Shown here: in pieces, positions 32,803 through 43,312 of the stretch
Layout of the letters: each line of letters begins with the position of its first letter
Position numbering within the stretch: position 1 is the stretch's first letter
Origin: a virus
IMG/VR virus record: IMGVR_UViG_3300037485_000169
Span: 1 to 55,316 of that record
DNA: 55,316 nt
Direction: 5' to 3' (one strand)
The notes under the pieces: generated by a model
Databases searched by the model: none
Told to the model about the DNA's origin: nothing
What the model saw: only the letters and a program-made list of their open reading frames with translations
Position numbers and translations under genes: made by a program

Positions 32803-35800
32803 ATGGCTCAGGCCGGTCTGTCGAATTTGAACCCGCTAGTATCTCCGGCGGGTTCTGACCTTAATCCTTTGGTCAATCGTACACCTCCGGCTATGTCGGG
32901 TCTCGATGCGCTCCAGCAGAGCTTGGCTGGTATCACAGCCATGGGTGAAGCGGCTCGTGCGCAGGTGCGCGCTCCAGAGATCGCGGCTCCTCCGGCGCAG
33001 CAAGCGCCGACGCCGACCATTGCGTTCAGCCCATCTCGTGGCGAGTTCTTTGTGCAAGGTCGCACGTTCTCCAAGGACGATGCGCAGAGCGCGATTGAGA
33101 GCGAGGCTCTCTTGGGTCAGCCGGGCGCTCCGCTCCCCACTGGTGACTGGGTCCCCGTCGATCCGCAAGCCTATGCGGGTTACCTCCAAGGGATTAAGGA
33201 ACCGAGCCTCGGCACGTTGTTCTCTAAAGGTATCGGTCGTGGTATCGATACCAGCCAACTTCTGATTGGCCGTGGTCTCCAACTTGCTGGCGCTGAAGAA
33301 TTTGGCGGTGGCATTGTTACGCAGCAGATGGAAGACCTGCGCCGTGGGATGCCCTTCAGCCGTCAGTTCACCGACATCCAAGACCCGGGCGATGCGCTTG
33401 AGTGGTTCGTTGCAGGCTTCGGTGAGCAGGTTCCTAACCTCCTTGAGTCCGTTGCTGTCGCAGGCGCTGGTGCCATTGGCGGCACATTCACTGGTGGTCC
33501 CGGTGTCGGTACGGCTGCGGGTGCTCTCGCTAGCCTCGCTGGTAAGTCTGCGTTTAAACAGCAGGTTCTTGCGGCTGCTCGTAAGAAGGCAGCCGGTGAG
33601 GTTCTCGACCAAGCCGAGAAGAAAATTCTCCGCAGCGCAGGCGCTCTCGTTGGGGCCACGGCGGCAACATTCGCTAACAGCTACCGCACTGGTGCGGCTG
33701 ACATCTATGGGGAACTCCGCGAGCAGGGTGCCGACCCGGATGACATTTCATCCAAGATGCTCGCACTTGCAGGAGCATTTCCCTATGCGTTGGCAGAAAG
33801 CGCTACTGAGTATCTGTTGGCCGGTCGTGTCCTTGGCGGGATTGCTGCTCCTCGTGCCATTCCTGCTGGTACTTCTCTCCCTCGTCGTGGTGCTGAACTT
33901 CTGCGCCGTGGTGCTGTGGGCGGTGCAGTGGGTGGTATCGCCGAAGGCGGTACGGAGCTTGCGCAAGAGTCACTCCTCCTAGGTCTGTCTGATCAGGACT
34001 TCAGCAAGCCTGAGAACATCGAACGCCTCATCAACTCATTTGCCGCTGGCGCTGCTATCGGCGCACCCATCGGTGGTATCGCCAACCTCAGAGGGACCAA
34101 GCCTACCAGCTTGCTGGGTGGGGAAGCCGATATGCTGGCTCTACCCCCGCCGCCTCTGCGTCTACCTCCACCTGCTGGACCTGAAGCTGGACCGCCGTTG
34201 CTTCCTGCTCCCATGGGTAACCAAGGCACGCTACCACTGACAGGTGGTGGTATGAATGTCCTTACGCCGCCCGCGCCGCCCGCGCCCGGTCAGGTGGAAA
34301 TGTTCCCCGGTGCCGACCTTGGCGCTGCTCCTGACGCTGACCAACTGGAACTGCCTTTCGCCACTGGCATCACGCCTGCCGCAGCACCGGCACCTACTGG
34401 TCTGCCTCCAATTCAAGATGTCCTGCCGTTCGAGTCTGGTCTGGCACCACGATATCTTGCGCCGATTGAGCCTGTAGCAGCGCCCGGTGCGCTGGCTGAT
34501 AACCCTGTTCTGCGTGCAATCCAGCAGCAACAGCAGCAAGCACAGATGGCCGCGCAGCGGCAGGCCGAGTTCGAACAGGCACAGGCTGCCCGTACTGCCG
34601 TCCCCGAAATTAGTGCACTTGATCAGCGTCTGGCTGAGTCGCAGCCCTTCTTGGATGTTGTCGGCACTGAGGGCACGCTGCTTCCTGAACCTACCTATGG
34701 CGCTACTCCCGCAGAAGCAGCCGAAGAATGGCGTGCACTGGCTGGCCGTGGCCGCCCCAAGCCGTTTGCCAACTTCCTACCCGAAATCCAGAACCAGTGG
34801 ATCGATGCGCTCAATATGGCGCAGGCAGGTGAACTTACTGTCGATGATCTCAGGACCATTCGTAACGAACTGGTGGCCGCAGAGAACGCTGCGCGTCTTA
34901 CAAAGTCCGCACCTCGCACAGTTGTCACTGGCGACATAACCCCGACACCTACCCCGCCGAAGGGAGGCAAAGCCCGTGCCCTTAAAAAGCCAAAAGCAAC
35001 TGCGGTGGCTCCAAGCAAACCGACCGGAACTCGCGGAGAAACTCTCAAGCGACCTGCTGCCCGAGCAGTTGCAGAACCTACCGGAAAGCCAGCCGCCAAG
35101 CCAGAAGCCAAAGCCAAGGTCGAAGCCGCACCTGTTCAGAAGGGACAGGGACAAGCTGTTCAAGATGTAGCGAAAGCTCCTGCGAAGCCGAAGGCCGTAG
35201 TTCCGCCGGGCCAAGCCCGTGGGGAAATGACTGACGCTGCGCGTATCGACGACGCCATTACGTTCGTTGAGGAAGCCACGACCAAGACCAACCGCGACGA
35301 TGTGCGCGATGCCTATTACGATATCTTGGAGCTTGCCTTCTTCGAGCGCCTGTCCAGTGGCACAGTCGAGGGTCGCAAAGCGATCCAGACCAAGGCGCGT
35401 GACTTCCTCAAGGGTCCGATCTCCAAGTGGCATCAGCCCTCGCTGGCCAAGGCGTTCCGCGATATCATGCTGCGTGAGGACACTCTCCCCGCTGATGGTC
35501 CGTGGTTCCAGTTCATGATGGACAACGACCTTACTGATGCGTTCCCGGCCAAGGCGAAAGCCAAGGTTACCAACGTCAGCAAGATCAAGGACGATGCGCT
35601 TCGAGCACAGGCCGAAGAGATGTTCATGGTAGAAGAGCAGCCTGCGGTCACCGCACAGGCAACATACCAGAGCAGGTTTGTGAATGTTGAAGCACCCCTT
35701 CAGAAGCTCGCATCTCTACTGACATCCATGCCCAAGGTCATGAGCTTGGACCGCCCGTTCGTGTTCCGTCAGGAGCAGTATGAGAACTTGCCGTTCGCAC

Positions 35801-38800
35801 TCGAAGACCTGTTTGCTGAGGTCAACGAGGCTGACCGCAATGCGCTGGTCAATGGCTATCCGCTGAAGGATTACTTCACCAAGGACGGCGAAGCCAAGTT
35901 CGAAACCACACCCAGTGGCCTCAACACTCCGACTGCCAAGAAGGATGATGGTCGTTTTGCTTTGGCCGCGTTCAACCAGCCTGATCGCGCTGATCCTGCT
36001 ATGGGTAAGTTGCGTATGGCGGTCACACGGTTCGTGTCGAAGCTGGCGACCAAACCCAAGGTCGCGGTGTTCAAGAACCAAGCCGACATGAAGGCGAATA
36101 ACCCCGCGCTCTATCGCGAGGCTGTGGCTGCGCGTCCTGAAGGCGACTTCGATACCGCACTGGCTGCGGGTTACTCGTTCGGCGATGGCAAGGTTATCAT
36201 CTTCTCAGACCGTATCGCCAACGAACAGCATCTCAACTTTGTGCTGGCGCATGAGACCCTTGGCCACTTCGGTTTGCGTGGGATCATCCCGGCCAAGCAG
36301 TTCGACGCAGTCATGGAAGCGATCTACAAGGCCAGCCCGGCCATCCGCTCGGATGTGGATATCGCAATGGCAGACCGCGACCAGTCTCGTTCGGAAGCTG
36401 TCGAGGAGTATCTCTCTGACTTTGCCGGTGTGCTCGACACCAGCGTGGTGGCCCGGATATGGAACGCCATCAAGAACGCACTCAACAAACTGGGCATCAA
36501 GTTCGGCGACGAGATGGTGCGCTACATCCTGAAGCAGTCACGATCCTACGTGCGCAGTGGCAAGTCGAGTATGTTCGATGCGGCCAAGGTCTTCACCGAT
36601 CTCCAAGATGTGGAATATGGTAAGGGCTATGCGTCCACCGGGCGGTTCAGCACAGTGGGAGATATCTACGCAGATAACCGCACGGCTGAACTGGTGCGCG
36701 ACAACATCGCTAACGCACCGCTGAACTGGGAGAAGGCGTGGGCCACAGTCAAGGGCATCACTGGCAATAGCGGCGACCGGTTCGACCGGTTCAAAGCTGA
36801 GTTCCTCAGCCTCGCCAACTTCCGTTCGCGCAACAACCCCGGCCTCAACCGCTTGGAGGAAATCCTCGAAGCGGCGCGTGACCTTACATCCAGCATCCGG
36901 GTGTCCAGCAACGAGCGCAACGCAGAGGTGTTCGACGCTGCCGTCTTTGGCAAATACTTCGGTGTTACCGACGAACAGACCGACTCGATCAACAAGCTGA
37001 TGTACGCTGCACAGCGCTTCGCTGTTGGTAAGATCAAGGACATCCGCCAACTCAGGGGTGCACCCCTCTATGAGTTCAAGAACGGTGTGCTGACGCCGAA
37101 CCAGACCGAGATCGACAAGCTCATCAAGCAGGGTATGGTCACCTTCGAAGAAGCGCGGGACGGGTTTACCTATGAAGTCCAGCTTCCTGATGGAACCACA
37201 CGCAAAGAGAAGTTTGCAGGTATCCCCGGCCTGACCAAGCAGAGTGTCGAGTGGCGTGGATATCTCAGCCTGCGTGAGACGGTCAATGATGTGGAGCTTC
37301 AGCTTCTGCGTGCCCGTTACCAGAGCCTGTTCGAAGACCAGCAGATCGCGTTCAAACAGTTCGACGAACTGGTCGAGAACAAGCGCCTGACCAACGCAGA
37401 GCGCGATCTTTTGCGCCGCATCATCAAGACGTACAACGATCTCTACACGGCAGACATCACCTTCGATGAGCGCGGCTATCCCAAACTCAACGCAGAAGCC
37501 ATGGAGAGCGGTAACGATTTCGTCGTGGCCATCAATAAGGCACTGGTCCTTGGTCAGGACCGGGACTTCCGTGCAGTCGCTGACTTCTTTGAAGGCAAGG
37601 CGGCTGACGATATGGTCGCCAAACTGCGTGAGTTCCGCAAGCGCCTGAAGATCGGGGCCGAGAACAAATTCACCATCCAGAACCGGGTCAAGCAAATCCT
37701 GATGCTGGAAGTGTCGAACGCTGACGCTGATCTCTATACCCGCCGCACAATCGCCACTGGCTACACCCCGCTGTTGCGTGAGGGTCAGTTCCAAGTCCGT
37801 GTCGAAGCAGTCAACCCGCGCACAGGTAAGGTCGTCCGTCTGGCCGATGCCTATCGTGAGCAGCTTATCTACTCGCAGGTGGAGAAGCAAAGCGAAGCGC
37901 GGCAGATCGCCGAAGGCATCAACAACGTCTTCAAGGACAAGACCTACGAAGTCGACGCCTATAATCAGGACGCTGGTGAGTTTACCAAGCAGACCGTGAT
38001 CTTCCGGGCCGTCCCAGAGACAGCGCTCGACGCCATTGCCGGACCTCCTGAGTTGAACCTCAACGAGTTTGTGTATGGTTTGCGTCAGCTTGATATTGTT
38101 CTGACGCCGAAGGAAGTCGAGCGCGTGGTCACTGCCCTGACCAAGCAGAACAGTTCGGCGCGTAACCGCCTGCTGCGTGCCTTCACTCCGGGCGCTGATC
38201 CGGACGCCATCAAGGCCATCTCACAGCATATCGACTCGCGTGCTTCGACCATCTCCAAGACCATGATGCGTCCGCAGTTGAGCGAGCTTATGAACTTGTC
38301 GATGGAGTCCACACAGCGCTTGTGGAATGGTGACGCCCGACTGCTGGCCAGCCTCAAGACTGCGGCAGAGAACACCAACTTGTCTCCTGATGAACGTGCC
38401 ATCGCCCAGCGAGAGTACGAGCGGTACAAGTATATGTACGAACAGACCAACCCGAAGGGTAAACCGAAGCGGGGCAATCAGTTCTACAACGAAGCCTCAC
38501 GCACAGTGTCGTTCCTCGATGACAACCGCAGCGTGACCGAGTCGAACTTCGAAAGCGGCGAGGTAGTCTCGCGGGTCCGTGCTGCTACCAGTATCATGCA
38601 GCTTGGTGGCTCTATCGCCACTGGTGCGCTCAACCTGATCAGTGCCTACACCAACGGTCTTCCGTTCCTTGCCAGCTACAATCCCAGCAATGGTTTCGGT
38701 GGCGGCTTCGGTATCGGTCCCTCGGTTGCTCAGTTCCACATCGCGGCCAAGCAGGTCGGTGCGCTGGGCATCGCCAACATGAAGGCCAACACGGCTGAGT

Positions 38801-40143
38801 TCTACGATGAGATAGCTGCCACTCCCGATCTACAGGCGCGGTACAACCTGAAGAAGCATGAGGCTGAGTTCATCGCACGAGAAATTCGTGAGGGTGCCAT
38901 GATCCCGGCGCAGACCAACGCGCTGATTAACACTGCCCGTGGCCAGATATCGTCAGGTTTCGCACGTAAATTTATCGATGGTTGGATGTTGCCGTTTAAC
39001 CTTACGGAGCAGGCATCTCGCCGCACATTGGGTCTGGCTGCCTATCGCCTTGAGTATGAGCGCCAGATCGCAGGTGGTAAGGGCGAAGCCAAAGCAAAGG
39101 AAGCGGCCCGTCGCTTCGCCGTCGATGCTCTGAACCTGACCATGGGTGAGTACTCGGTGCTCAACCGTCCGCCTGCATGGCGTTCGGGTATCCAGTCGTT
39201 CCTCTATATGTACAAGGTCTTCCCGACCACCTCGATCCAGTTGTTCTCGAACCTGTCGCGTGGTGGTAAGATCGCCATGCTGGCATCTCTGTGGATGCTC
39301 TCTGGTTTGCAGGGCCTGCCGTTCGCCGAAGACCTCGAAGACTTGATCGACACACTGGCTCAGGCTCTTGGGTTCAAGGTCGGCAGCATCCGCATGGAGA
39401 TCGCCCAGTTCATCGACGGTATCTTCCCCGGCATGTCACCCTACTTCCTACAGGGTGTGGTCAACTCGGCAGTACCCGCCGACATCGCTGGTCGTGTCTC
39501 CATCGGCAACCTGTTCCCCGGCACGGGTATCCTCCTGTCGGGTGCGGATGTGGGCCGTGAGCTTACTGACATCGCTGGCCCTGCGCCTTCGGCCCTGATC
39601 GGGTCGGCCCAGTTCTTCGCTGACCTGATGCGTGTGCCGTTCTCTGATCGCATCCAGCTTGTTGACGTGCTCCGCGAGGCTCCAATCACCATGTTCCGTG
39701 CAACCGGTGACGCTGTTGCCTACGCCAAGTCAGACGCCATTGTGGACCGCCGTGGCTATGTCGTGGCTGATGACGCCAACGCTGGAGTTATCGCTACCCG
39801 TCTGCTTGGGTTCTACCCGTCCGCTGCTGCTGAACAGTATAGCGCGATCCGCGTCGCAACCCGAGTGACTGACTACCAGAGAGATGTTGTGGCAGGCTTC
39901 CGTCAAGCATGGATCAAGGCCACAATGGAAGGTGACGCCAGCCGCGCCCGTGAGATCGAGCAGGCAGTGGATAGCTGGAACGAGGGTGCCAAGGGTACAG
40001 GGCTTGAGATTGCCGACTTCCGTCGCCGGTCACAGCGTGCACTCAAGGAAGCTCAACGTCCGGCCAAGGAGCGCACACTCAGGACTACTCCCAAAGCCGG
40101 TCGCGAGGATATCGAGAAGGCGTTCGACGCCCTCTCTTACTAG
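32803..40143 (+). CDS. Giant polyvalent / ejection protein with zincin-like domain (2446 aa)
   Basis: The largest gene of the phage. The N-terminal 500 residues contain Gly/Ala hydrophobic stretches (VAVAGAGAIGGTFTGGPGVG) of channel type. A Pro/Ala/Lys linker occupies about 690-800. A metallopeptidase-like motif HETLGH lies at 1150-1155, with SEAVEEY near 1197 as a possible third ligand. The rest is long helical repeats with another hydrophobic segment near 2150 (IAMLASLWMLSGLQGLPF). Large injected proteins of this kind carry several anti-host activities. Its stop shares a CTAG with the opposing primase gene. Confidence 0.75.
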   Translation: MAQAGLSNLNPLVSPAGSDLNPLVNRTPPAMSGLDALQQSLAGITAMGEAARAQVRAPEIAAPPAQQAPTPTIAFSPSRGEFFVQGRTFSKDDAQSAIESEALLGQPGAPLPTGDWVPVDPQAYAGYLQGIKEPSLGTLFSKGIGRGIDTSQLLIGRGLQLAGAEEFGGGIVTQQMEDLRRGMPFSRQFTDIQDPGDALEWFVAGFGEQVPNLLESVAVAGAGAIGGTFTGGPGVGTAAGALASLAGKSAFKQQVLAAARKKAAGEVLDQAEKKILRSAGALVGATAATFANSYRTGAADIYGELREQGADPDDISSKMLALAGAFPYALAESATEYLLAGRVLGGIAAPRAIPAGTSLPRRGAELLRRGAVGGAVGGIAEGGTELAQESLLLGLSDQDFSKPENIERLINSFAAGAAIGAPIGGIANLRGTKPTSLLGGEADMLALPPPPLRLPPPAGPEAGPPLLPAPMGNQGTLPLTGGGMNVLTPPAPPAPGQVEMFPGADLGAAPDADQLELPFATGITPAAAPAPTGLPPIQDVLPFESGLAPRYLAPIEPVAAPGALADNPVLRAIQQQQQQAQMAAQRQAEFEQAQAARTAVPEISALDQRLAESQPFLDVVGTEGTLLPEPTYGATPAEAAEEWRALAGRGRPKPFANFLPEIQNQWIDALNMAQAGELTVDDLRTIRNELVAAENAARLTKSAPRTVVTGDITPTPTPPKGGKARALKKPKATAVAPSKPTGTRGETLKRPAARAVAEPTGKPAAKPEAKAKVEAAPVQKGQGQAVQDVAKAPAKPKAVVPPGQARGEMTDAARIDDAITFVEEATTKTNRDDVRDAYYDILELAFFERLSSGTVEGRKAIQTKARDFLKGPISKWHQPSLAKAFRDIMLREDTLPADGPWFQFMMDNDLTDAFPAKAKAKVTNVSKIKDDALRAQAEEMFMVEEQPAVTAQATYQSRFVNVEAPLQKLASLLTSMPKVMSLDRPFVFRQEQYENLPFALEDLFAEVNEADRNALVNGYPLKDYFTKDGEAKFETTPSGLNTPTAKKDDGRFALAAFNQPDRADPAMGKLRMAVTRFVSKLATKPKVAVFKNQADMKANNPALYREAVAARPEGDFDTALAAGYSFGDGKVIIFSDRIANEQHLNFVLAHETLGHFGLRGIIPAKQFDAVMEAIYKASPAIRSDVDIAMADRDQSRSEAVEEYLSDFAGVLDTSVVARIWNAIKNALNKLGIKFGDEMVRYILKQSRSYVRSGKSSMFDAAKVFTDLQDVEYGKGYASTGRFSTVGDIYADNRTAELVRDNIANAPLNWEKAWATVKGITGNSGDRFDRFKAEFLSLANFRSRNNPGLNRLEEILEAARDLTSSIRVSSNERNAEVFDAAVFGKYFGVTDEQTDSINKLMYAAQRFAVGKIKDIRQLRGAPLYEFKNGVLTPNQTEIDKLIKQGMVTFEEARDGFTYEVQLPDGTTRKEKFAGIPGLTKQSVEWRGYLSLRETVNDVELQLLRARYQSLFEDQQIAFKQFDELVENKRLTNAERDLLRRIIKTYNDLYTADITFDERGYPKLNAEAMESGNDFVVAINKALVLGQDRDFRAVADFFEGKAADDMVAKLREFRKRLKIGAENKFTIQNRVKQILMLEVSNADADLYTRRTIATGYTPLLREGQFQVRVEAVNPRTGKVVRLADAYREQLIYSQVEKQSEARQIAEGINNVFKDKTYEVDAYNQDAGEFTKQTVIFRAVPETALDAIAGPPELNLNEFVYGLRQLDIVLTPKEVERVVTALTKQNSSARNRLLRAFTPGADPDAIKAISQHIDSRASTISKTMMRPQLSELMNLSMESTQRLWNGDARLLASLKTAAENTNLSPDERAIAQREYERYKYMYEQTNPKGKPKRGNQFYNEASRTVSFLDDNRSVTESNFESGEVVSRVRAATSIMQLGGSIATGALNLISAYTNGLPFLASYNPSNGFGGGFGIGPSVAQFHIAAKQVGALGIANMKANTAEFYDEIAATPDLQARYNLKKHEAEFIAREIREGAMIPAQTNALINTARGQISSGFARKFIDGWMLPFNLTEQASRRTLGLAAYRLEYERQIAGGKGEAKAKEAARRFAVDALNLTMGEYSVLNRPPAWRSGIQSFLYMYKVFPTTSIQLFSNLSRGGKIAMLASLWMLSGLQGLPFAEDLEDLIDTLAQALGFKVGSIRMEIAQFIDGIFPGMSPYFLQGVVNSAVPADIAGRVSIGNLFPGTGILLSGADVGRELTDIAGPAPSALIGSAQFFADLMRVPFSDRIQLVDVLREAPITMFRATGDAVAYAKSDAIVDRRGYVVADDANAGVIATRLLGFYPSAAAEQYSAIRVATRVTDYQRDVVAGFRQAWIKATMEGDASRAREIEQAVDSWNEGAKGTGLEIADFRRRSQRALKEAQRPAKERTLRTTPKAGREDIEKAFDALSY

Positions 40144-42989
40144 ACTACTTTCATCTGCCCGAGCACTTGCGCATCGTGAGCCTGATCGGCTTCATCGAGG
40201 ATACCGCGCAGTCTCGGGTGGCATAGGTTGATCGCCACGACATAGGACTGACCCATCTTGATGTCGGTTCCCTTACCGAGATATGCCTTGTTGTTCTTCA
40301 CAGGGACGATGATGTTCTCGGCTTCGAGGTCCCGTATGAGTTGGCGATAGTCGACATGGTGTGACGCCAGCCAGTTACGCAGGTGGGTCCGGTCAACCAT
40401 CACAGTGCCATGATCAAACACACCGTTCGGCTGGTGACGCCGGATGTCATAGCGGACCCTGACTTCACCTTGCGGCATCCGGTTGAACAGCGGTGCTGGT
40501 GGCTGCGTGGCCGTGTGCATGACCGTAAGCGCTACCCGCGTATTGTCGCTGAGATATTCTGAGAAGATATCGAAGCTGTCCATCTTGTTGGCGACGATGT
40601 TTTCCCTGATAGTTCCGGTCTGTTGGAGTACCCAGTTAATGGCCAAAGCCGGGTCGAACTTAATCCAGTCCTTCTCCTTGGCTATGCGCAGAGCCAAGTC
40701 CGTGAGGATAACGGCGATCTCCCAGTAGCGTTCTTCACCGCTGAACTCAGCAGGATATCTCTGGGGGAATGTGGTCATCGCTTCGTCAATCATCTCCTTG
40801 ATCGCAACAGGTCCCATGGCCAGCAGGTGCTTCACGAACCGGGGTCCGATCCAGCCATAGTTGCCGGTGATGAACTGGAATATCTTGCGGCCACCGGAGG
40901 TGCCGTCTGCGAACACAGGGTGCGGGTCGACTGTCACTTCCAAGAGGCGCATCATCTGCGCATCGGTGGCGCTGCCCATGGCAGCCAGCTTGGTAGCCCA
41001 CGGGATGTTGGTCGAGATCGTCACGCCGGTTGCCCAACGCTTGGTCTCCCGCTCCTCTGCCGAGCGGGTCAGGCGGGTCTTATCCCGGCCCTGTGTGACC
41101 ATGTACAGGAAGTCACCGACTTCTTTGTCCGTAACAACCGTGGCTTCATCGATGGTCATCGGCAGATTGCAGTAGAACCCAAGCCGATTATACAGGCTGT
41201 TCATCGTGAACTTGGCTGCGAAGTGTAGTTTCTGCGGATCACCCCACAGCGATTGCTGCCACAATTGGGCCAGAGACTTACCAGTACCAGTTGGACCAGA
41301 CAGCGACAGCGTCAAGCCGTTCAGCCCGGTCAGTTCGATCATGGGTGTGGCGAGGCTGAACCCTAACGCAAACATCTGCGCTGGCATATTGGCGGCTTGC
41401 AATACCGAAGTGAAGTCGATCCACCCCTGCTCACTGCCAGCGGTGTTGTAGAGTTCCCCGCCCAGCCTCTGGCTGCTCGACGATAGGGTGATGTTCTCCT
41501 CGACGACAGTGCCGTCATCCATCCTGCGTAGGAGTGTATTGCCGTGGACGAACTGCTTATAGTCGTCCTTCCATCCCATGCTGTTATAGAGGTTCGTCAT
41601 TGCACGCATTTCGCGTAGCTTGTCCATGTAGGTACGGAGCATAAACTGGAAACTCGCGGTTTGTTTTTCTGTTTTGAGGACGATCCCCTGATCAGCGACG
41701 GCGGTTGTGAACTCGCGTAAACGTGTGTCTGTGAGATATGCTTGGCGCAGTGATAGCTCTTGCCATCCCATATGCTTGCGGTCCCAGTGGTAGCGGACGG
41801 TCTCGTAGCCAAGTGCTTCGTCCCTGCCATACCCAACGGGGTAGATATCGAACGGGCAGATATCGAGGTCTGTACCATCGACAGTCTGCTTGATCCCTGA
41901 TGAAGTGCGCTTGTAGCTACGTGGCAGGGGTACTCCAGCACCGACTTTATCGGGGGCCGTTTCGGATATTTCGATTGCGCTGAACTGTGTGCCGATCTGC
42001 GTGGGTGCTGTGATCTTACCAGCGAACTTGCACCCCTTACATCCTGCGGGGCGTTCTTCTAGGAACTTCTTACATGTGGCCGGGCCAGAGACTGACTGCT
42101 TCCAATGCTCCATCTTGCGGACGGTGCGGCTGCGCTCATAGTCTGGGTGCTTGTCTGACCACGAGACAGCGGTGTTCTCAGCGTCGATGCAGAAGGCAGC
42201 GACACCCAGCATGGCATACCAGAACGGCTCGGTTACCTCTGCTTGGTTCTCGATACCCCACTTAATCTGCTGGCACTTGGACGCAACGGCATCAGGGTTA
42301 GCGTCAGGGAACTCGCTCTCAACAGCAAGAGCTTGTGACAACACACTAGTGCGTGTTGATCCTCCGAATGGAGTCATTAGTGTATTCACGACAAAACCAC
42401 TGAGCGCGGTGCGCATCACGTCGGCATCCACTGGGGCTGCGTCGACCAGCAATTTGACCTCGGCTCCACCCTTCGGATTGATGGTGCCCACAGGTCGTAG
42501 CAGCCGGGCACTGTCGCCCGGTACGCTCATGTCGATTGCAAAGCCCTTCGCCTTGGCTGCGGCCTTGAGTGCAAGACCCAGTGGTCCCCACTGCGTAGGC
42601 GCAAGCGCCTCGGCCAGTATCCAGTAGACATGCAGACCGTTGCCTGAGTGCACGATCATGGGTCTGGGTAACTTCAGGTCAGTGATGAACTGACTAAGGG
42701 CAAGCAGCCCGTCCTTCCACGTTTCGTAGGGTTTGTCCGAGCCACAGTCCACGTCGATGAACAGGGTCTGGGTAAGGTGAGTGTTGCGCTGACTACGCTC
42801 TGAGTTGTCCTGCATTGAGGAAACCGCGTAGTATATGTTGCCGCCTCGTTGGCTGGCAGATTGTGCTGCTACTGCTAGGTCTTCCACTGAGTCGTAGAAC
42901 TTGTGGATCATCCCCCTTGGGGTCAGTTGTGCACTAACGTACACACCTTCCGGCGGCAGCACCCTCTCTAAAAATGTCGTTGTATCCAT
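40140..42989 (-). CDS. Primase-polymerase / helicase fusion (949 aa)
   Basis: The N-terminal part has archaeo-eukaryotic primase motifs: FIDVDCG (Asp 79, Asp 81), HSGNGLHVYW (His 120) and a basic RLLRPVGTINPK. A linker with four Cys (about CKKFLEERPAGCKGCKF) follows. The C-terminal half has a DUF927-like helicase core with Walker A GPTGTGKS (565-572) and an acidic IDEA segment. It should prime and unwind phage DNA for the polymerase at 49475. It is the last gene of the minus-strand operon; its stop is fused with the opposing stop. Confidence 0.82.
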   Translation of the reverse strand: MDTTTFLERVLPPEGVYVSAQLTPRGMIHKFYDSVEDLAVAAQSASQRGGNIYYAVSSMQDNSERSQRNTHLTQTLFIDVDCGSDKPYETWKDGLLALSQFITDLKLPRPMIVHSGNGLHVYWILAEALAPTQWGPLGLALKAAAKAKGFAIDMSVPGDSARLLRPVGTINPKGGAEVKLLVDAAPVDADVMRTALSGFVVNTLMTPFGGSTRTSVLSQALAVESEFPDANPDAVASKCQQIKWGIENQAEVTEPFWYAMLGVAAFCIDAENTAVSWSDKHPDYERSRTVRKMEHWKQSVSGPATCKKFLEERPAGCKGCKFAGKITAPTQIGTQFSAIEISETAPDKVGAGVPLPRSYKRTSSGIKQTVDGTDLDICPFDIYPVGYGRDEALGYETVRYHWDRKHMGWQELSLRQAYLTDTRLREFTTAVADQGIVLKTEKQTASFQFMLRTYMDKLREMRAMTNLYNSMGWKDDYKQFVHGNTLLRRMDDGTVVEENITLSSSSQRLGGELYNTAGSEQGWIDFTSVLQAANMPAQMFALGFSLATPMIELTGLNGLTLSLSGPTGTGKSLAQLWQQSLWGDPQKLHFAAKFTMNSLYNRLGFYCNLPMTIDEATVVTDKEVGDFLYMVTQGRDKTRLTRSAEERETKRWATGVTISTNIPWATKLAAMGSATDAQMMRLLEVTVDPHPVFADGTSGGRKIFQFITGNYGWIGPRFVKHLLAMGPVAIKEMIDEAMTTFPQRYPAEFSGEERYWEIAVILTDLALRIAKEKDWIKFDPALAINWVLQQTGTIRENIVANKMDSFDIFSEYLSDNTRVALTVMHTATQPPAPLFNRMPQGEVRVRYDIRRHQPNGVFDHGTVMVDRTHLRNWLASHHVDYRQLIRDLEAENIIVPVKNNKAYLGKGTDIKMGQSYVVAINLCHPRLRGILDEADQAHDAQVLGQMKVV

Positions 42990-43004
42990 GTTGCCCCTGC
43001 GTCT

Positions 43005-43026
43005 GTGGGGGGATCGCTCCCCCCAC
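43005..43026. other. Perfect 8-bp GC hairpin between HTH and primase genes
   Basis: GTGGGGGG-ATCGCT-CCCCCCAC occupies most of the 41-nt gap upstream of the primase ribosome-binding site. No T-run follows on the minus strand. It may modulate primase translation or mark an mRNA processing site. Confidence 0.7.
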
Positions 43027-43030
43027 TATC

Positions 43031-43312
43031 TTAACCTTGATCGAGTATCTGTTGGAGGCGTTCCTTCCTCTGCTTCTGATCTGCGGCGATCACCTCCGGC
43101 ATGGGCCATGCGTGTTCTGTCATAACCCCAAGCAACCTCTTTAGCATAACCCTGACGGCCTCGTCATTGGATTTACGGATCGGTTTACCGCGTAACCAAC
43201 CATAGTACGTCGCACGGGTTACACCAAAGAGATCAGACATGTCCTGAATTGTTAGGAGCATGTGCTTCCGCAGTGCCTCCACCTTGATGAAGTCAATTGC
43301 GGTCTTAGTCAT
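43031..43312 (-). CDS. Helix-turn-helix DNA-binding protein (93 aa)
   Basis: The frame extends further, but ATG 43312 overlaps the preceding stop as ATGACTAA with GGAGGT 10 nt upstream (MTKTAIDFIKVEALRK). Residues about 22-45 (IQDMSDLFGVTRATYYGWLR) form an XRE-type helix-turn-helix. The C-terminal helix is Lys/Arg/Glu-rich. It is the only obvious sequence-specific regulator in the phage and a candidate binder of the GTGTATAGT sites; that link is speculation. Confidence 0.75.
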   Translation of the reverse strand: MTKTAIDFIKVEALRKHMLLTIQDMSDLFGVTRATYYGWLRGKPIRKSNDEAVRVMLKRLLGVMTEHAWPMPEVIAADQKQRKERLQQILDQG

